NCBI GenBank assembly: GCA_037577475.1
Contig: CM075195.1
Location: 179,501 to 243,500, forward strand
Direction: 5' to 3'
Source of the DNA: Chaunax sp. Z400
Taxonomy: Eukaryota; Chordata; Actinopteri; Lophiiformes; Chaunacidae
Length of the DNA: 64,000 nucleotides
Below, piece by piece: positions 59,308 through 64,000 of the stretch (positions are counted from its first letter, which is position 1; each line of letters opens with the position of its first letter). Both the position numbers and the translations under genes were made by a program. The notes under the pieces were generated by a model. That model saw only the letters and a list, made by a program, of their open reading frames with translations. It ran no database searches and was not told where the DNA came from.

Positions 59308-62300
59308 GTAAGTCAGGTTTTACATATTCTTACTGCAACCAAAGCCAAAGGTCTATGAGAGGATGGCAAACCTGGTCCGAGCAGTGGACTGACCTGATCA
59401 GGCAGGTAACATTTGCTGTACACCAACCAGAATGTTGAGTTCCTGCTTAGTAAGTTAGTTAGACTTTTACCTGAACATTGCAGTAAATAATCACATCCTG
59501 TCGGGTCCCTCATCCCACCGACTGCTGTGAACTCATGTTGACCTTTGACTTTGGTCGCTACTAACTTTGCAGCTTCTCTCATGCAGGTTTTGTTCTGAGC
59601 CACAGGCTAAAGTTACCGTCAGACGTCTTCATGCTCGGTTCTTTGCTGGCAGTCAACAGATTTTAAGGCTGTGTTTAATTTATTATGAAATGTTGAGACT
59701 TGAACAAACATGAGAGGTTTCTTCCTCCAGAGGAGAGGGGCGGGACTGGTTGGATTGTTTCTGTACTGAGAACGTGTGATTGGTTGGTTCACAGGTTTGA
59801 AGAGTCTTTATGTGTCTGAGTTAACAGGACTACAGAGCAGACAGAGGTAGCAGGTATTTATATATTGTATAAGACTCCAGAGACGGATTAACTGAACGAC
59901 GACATCATCTCTAACACTCATAATTGGTGACTGAACAGTTAGATGTCATAGATATTTCTGAGACCACAATGAAAACACACTGTTCTTTTTGTAGAACTTG
60001 TACCTTTATGAGGCAGCTCAGTATCTTCCTCGTTGGTTTTTTGCTCTGATTTTGTTGTATTTTCCTAATTAATTTCTCAACTCTGTTGCTTGGCAACCCT
60101 ACCTTAGGAGCATCCTATCAGGAAGTGTAGATTGACGCTGTAGCAGTCGACTGTAGCACAGGACCATGTGGTTCTGAGGGAACAGGATGCAGGGTTGCAG
60201 CTGTGCCATGCATCTACCGGCCGGTTCCTGAAACACTGAAGTGTCTATGGGACTGCTGGTCATGGCGATCGCTGTTGCTATGCAACTGTGGAAAGCCTGT
60301 GAAGGACAACACTGTGGAACAGAAACGGTTTTAACCTCTCTCAGTGCTCTGAGGCTGTAATAAGCTGGTTGGGAACATCACCGAACACCCAGAGTGAAAA
60401 AGAATACAGATAGACGCAGCGATGAAAACTGGGATGCAGTGATGACTCATGGAGGCTGATTTAACAGCACCACTGCTTTTCTTCTGAACACTCCAAGGTG
60501 CAGCCAAACAGTGAAATGGGTTGTTCAGAGCTACACAGAGTGGGACTCACATGAGGGTTCATCTGAGGCATCTTTAGAGAAGGAAAAACTCCTCCAGCCC
60601 TGTGCCATGGGACGTTCAGGTACCAATGATATCGTGAGAAAAGTTTGACCTCAAGCAAACAGGTGATGTAATAAGCGGAGAATAGTGATAGCAGCAGTGA
60701 AGATCATTCGTTATGAAATCAGACAATCAGTGCCTGTTTACCATCCAATAATCTCCACTGCACTGGGCCACATCCAATACGTTAGCATGTTTAACCTGAG
60801 GAAACACCTGGTCAAACACTGTAGCTAATTTTAGCACATCTACTGCAGCTAATGTAACTCTATGAAAACTGTAAGTGAAGTGTGGAAAACTTCATGACAT
60901 CATGTAATTAGTTAGCTGTTTGGATAAGTTGTTGGAGATTACCAGGCTTCTTTAACTGTCTTAATGGCAATGGCTTAGCATTTTTACTAGCGTTAGCCGC
61001 AAAATACAGCCAGGCTCTGACTCCATCTGAACTTCCTTAGCAACATGCTAATTAGGAGCTAAAACAGTCTTGAGATATTTAGTCTTTCTTAAACCTGAGG
61101 ATGAAACCAATACTACATGAACTGTGTACTATTTACAGTAAATGCTACAGTATTCAATCACTGTGGTAGTGACAACAACAACATAACAAACAGGTGATGG
61201 AGTTGTTTCTTCTTCTTCTCTGGATAAGACAGACTAGATGCTACAATGTTGTATTACTGCCCTCCACTGGTTGTTATTAATGATCCTTTTGTCCAGTTAT
61301 CAGGTGGAGTAAAAACAGTTTCTCCAGCTGATCCCAGATCTGTTGTATTTGTTGCTGTATGAGCAGACTGGAGGAGATGCTGTATGAATGTATTATGTGT
61401 GAGTAGACATGGAGGTCATGTGACTGGTCTGGTTCTGGTCATACGTATTTATGTGGACGGTGGCTGTCATGTGACACAAACCTACAACCCTGCAGGAGGT
61501 GATTGGTGGTTTCCTCCGTCAGATGTCTTCACATAACCTGTTCCCATTGGTAGATTTATTGCTGGACGAATTTCCTGAAACCCCCCTTAAATGTAGAGGG
61601 GGTGAATGCCTCCTGGACCGGATGGTGGTTCCCCAGGAGAGCCTGATAAATGATCTGAATTCTTCCTCTGGTGATCTGGATATTCACCTGTTCACCTGTA
61701 GCTCCTCTCTTCCTCCTCCTCCCCCTCCCCTCTCCTCCCTTCAGATGGACCTCACCCCCACCAAACCAGCTGGGATCGGGGCCATAGATCAGTTTATTGA
61801 TCCGTTTTAATCGATCGTTTCTGAGGTGTGCTTCAGACCGGCTATAGGCTGGAGTATGAAGGCTACAGGAAGTAGCCCTCACTACTTCCTGTAGCCTTCC
61901 CTCTGTGGAATCGCCTAACTGGTTTCCAGTTCAGCTTTCTAACCTATAATTCGCACAATCTGATTAGAGAGAGTGTGCTTAACAGGAGTGAGATGATGTA
62001 ATCATTCTACAGCTGACCTGGATGTGATGTCACATCCACAGCACCTCCGGTAATCCTTCCATGCTACTGCAAACCCAGAGAGGACAGTCACACTGCATTG
62101 TGGGAAGGAAGCTGCTGCGGACTCTCATCTGTTCTGTTCATCAGGAATGTTGGGTGTTTGTCCAGGACGCCCCTCTCTCTGTCCCGTCTTTCGTTTCCTA
62201 CGTTTCCCAGAATGCCTGTGATGTAACATTGACAGTGGAGGCAGATGGACATCAGTCATGTGATGTTTGTCCATCAGCTGATCTCTGTATGACATCATGT

Positions 62301-64000
62301 TTCTGTCTGCTGTGGTTCAAACAGGATAGTGTTTAATCCAGGACCAGATAAACTCAGTCCTCAGTCTAAACCTCAGGCTTTATAAAGTTCTGTAACTGAC
62401 AGGTTCTCCTGGGGTCCAGATCATCAGGACCGAGCAAAGGTCCAGACCAGATCATCTGGACCCAACATCAAGACTGACAAGGGTCCAGACCAGATTTGTC
62501 CCCCAACTGTCAGGAGGCGTGAATCGGGTGAAGTTGTCCTGATCCTCCTGTAGCGTGAGCCCGGTTTTAGATTTTAAGTCTTAAAGAGATCATGCATGGT
62601 GATGTGGACCAGCAGTGTAATGTGATTACAGTACAGATTACGGATTACAGTAGGAATACTCTAAGGATTGGTCCAGTGCAGTTTGTGTGTGTGTGTGTGT
62701 TGCAGGGGAAACTAGGCTAGCTGATATGAATAGAGAAGTGATGAATTACCTCTCAGAGCCCAGCTGCAGGACAACACCCTGGGGTCCAACTATAAACTAT
62801 ATGCACAGTGTGGGCTGAAGCTGCTGGTTTCTGTGGACACAGCAGCCGTGGATATAGATCTGTCGTCCATACTGTCAGTGTTTACTAGACGTTTTCATCA
62901 TACAGCTGTTGTTTAATGATGAAGGGTCTCATTTAAAAGATCCAAAGCACAAATCCAACTTGTTAAACGGTGCATAATGTGGGCACAAAGTAATGCTCAG
63001 ACATACAGGGGTTGTATTTATTCATTTCAGTCTACAGTCCAGGTTCACACAGTGAAACAGTCCAGGTTCATACAGTGAAACAGTCCAGGTTCATACAGTG
63101 AAATAGTCCAGGTTCACACAGTGAAACAGTCCAGGTTCATACAGTGAAATAGTCCAGGTTCACACAGTGAAATAGTGGTAAAGCATTCTTTAAAATAATT
63201 CTGGAACAGTCAGAGGAATGCTGGTAAAACACAAACTCGACTTTTTACTAATATCCAAAGTAAAAGGATACTAACCCAAATAAAGTTTGCGTTGTTTTTG
63301 TGGTAGCATTGCTCTTTTCTGAGTCGTGACTTTTCGGTAGCTTTGCTGTTTTAATGATCCGGTAGAAGCTTCACGTCTCCCAGAAATAAAGACCATGATG
63401 ATTGTGTTTGTGTTGTCGACAGATGCACTGCTGTGTTCACTGACATCACGTACAGCTCTGTGGTTGATGTCTACATGTCTCTGCTGCAGGAGAATACAGA
63501 CACGCTAATCCAAAACCTGTGGTCGACAGATAATAGAAGCTTTATGCAGTCATTCATGTTTTTATAGAGTAACAAATGTTTTCTAAGATCACTTTAAAGA
63601 CATCATCTAACCGTTTCAGTCGATCCTCAGGTTTTTACTGAGTTATCTGCCGTTCATTCTACATCAATCCATATTTGTTATAATAATAATAATTCATTGA
63701 TTTTTAACATGAACATATTTTACAGAGTATTAGCTCTCATTCATTTTACACCACAACCGGTAGAGTTACTCTGAGCGACTCTGTCCAGATGTAACACACT
63801 GGAAACAGTGAACACACTGAGCAGCAGCACAGGGTCTATTTAAAACACACACACACAGGCAGTCCTTGTTACCGTGACAACCTGTTTCTTCATTTGCAAC
63901 GGTTGCCCATAACAACACTGTTGGCATGTTCTCCTTTGTGGAGCTGCAAAAACTGAAAGCATCTGTTGAGTTCAGACTCTGTCATGTAGAAGTATTAGTG
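59308..64000 (+). other. iqsec2: iqsec2 intron 1 (continues past window)
   Basis: No further exon with IQSEC similarity was recognised. 60797-60860 repeats the AACACCTGGTCAAACACT/TTAGCACATCT family seen at 12540-12780. A short (GT)n lies at 62681-62700. The open frames at 61499-61810 and 62061-62336 show no domain. Confidence 0.65.
63035..63176. repeat. 23-bp tandem repeat (CAGTCCAGGTTCAYACAGTG + AAA)
   Basis: Six copies of a 23-bp unit, with C/T alternating in TTCACACAG/TTCATACAG and GAAAC/GAAAT. Confidence 0.95.

Noticed and set aside
61499..61810. 103-codon frame in iqsec2 intron 1 as a further exon
   Set aside because: No IQSEC similarity and no convincing splice sites in phase 2.

Overview
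The window is vertebrate nuclear DNA, almost certainly from a ray-finned (teleost) fish. It holds two intron-split neuronal genes recognisable by protein similarity. The rest is minisatellites, long (GT)n tracts, L1-like and L2-like LINEs, a tRNA-derived SINE, a Tc1-like transposon and MITE-like repeats of fish type. No bacterial-style operons, CRISPR arrays or phage modules are present.

Layout: (1) 1-3757 is one end of a 20-bp GT-rich minisatellite with a ~665-bp higher-order period. (2) 3758-11433 is intergenic and repeat-rich, lying downstream of pdzd4. (3) 11434-35783 on the minus strand is pdzd4 (PDZ domain containing 4, a PDZRN3/PDZRN4 relative). Fifteen coding exons have matching splice sites and unbroken phase from 25081 down to the stop at 11434, and the first coding exon is at 35783. 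The second human coding exon (C-terminal half of the first PDZ-like segment) was not found; two small phase-compatible candidate exons lie at 28.8 and 28.2 kb. The introns hold several minisatellites, two microsatellites and an inverted pair of L2-type LINE fragments flanking three exons. (4) 35784-58588 is the intergenic region between two divergently oriented genes. It contains two truncated L1-like LINEs, a SINE, a Tc1-like element with terminal inverted repeats, a 771-bp MITE-like element, an RLE-type LINE fragment and several minisatellites. (5) 58589-59307 on the plus strand is the first coding exon of iqsec2 (IQ motif and Sec7 domain ArfGEF 2). The rest of the window is intron 1 of that gene.

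Both genes belong to the neuronal/postsynaptic class. The Pdzd4 product has one well-formed PDZ domain, an N-terminal MGC lipid-anchor motif and a C-terminal class I PDZ ligand (TTV). IQSEC2 is a postsynaptic-density Arf guanine nucleotide exchange factor, and its N-terminal coiled coil is visible here. The main observations for follow-up are the near-identical inverted LINE pair around pdzd4 exons (possible circular RNA), an 18-bp perfect target-site duplication marking a young L2 insertion, a shared 3' tail among four unrelated-looking retroelements, a nested L1, and a large pyrimidine-rich minisatellite transcribed within pdzd4. I saw no convincing new enzymatic or defence system.
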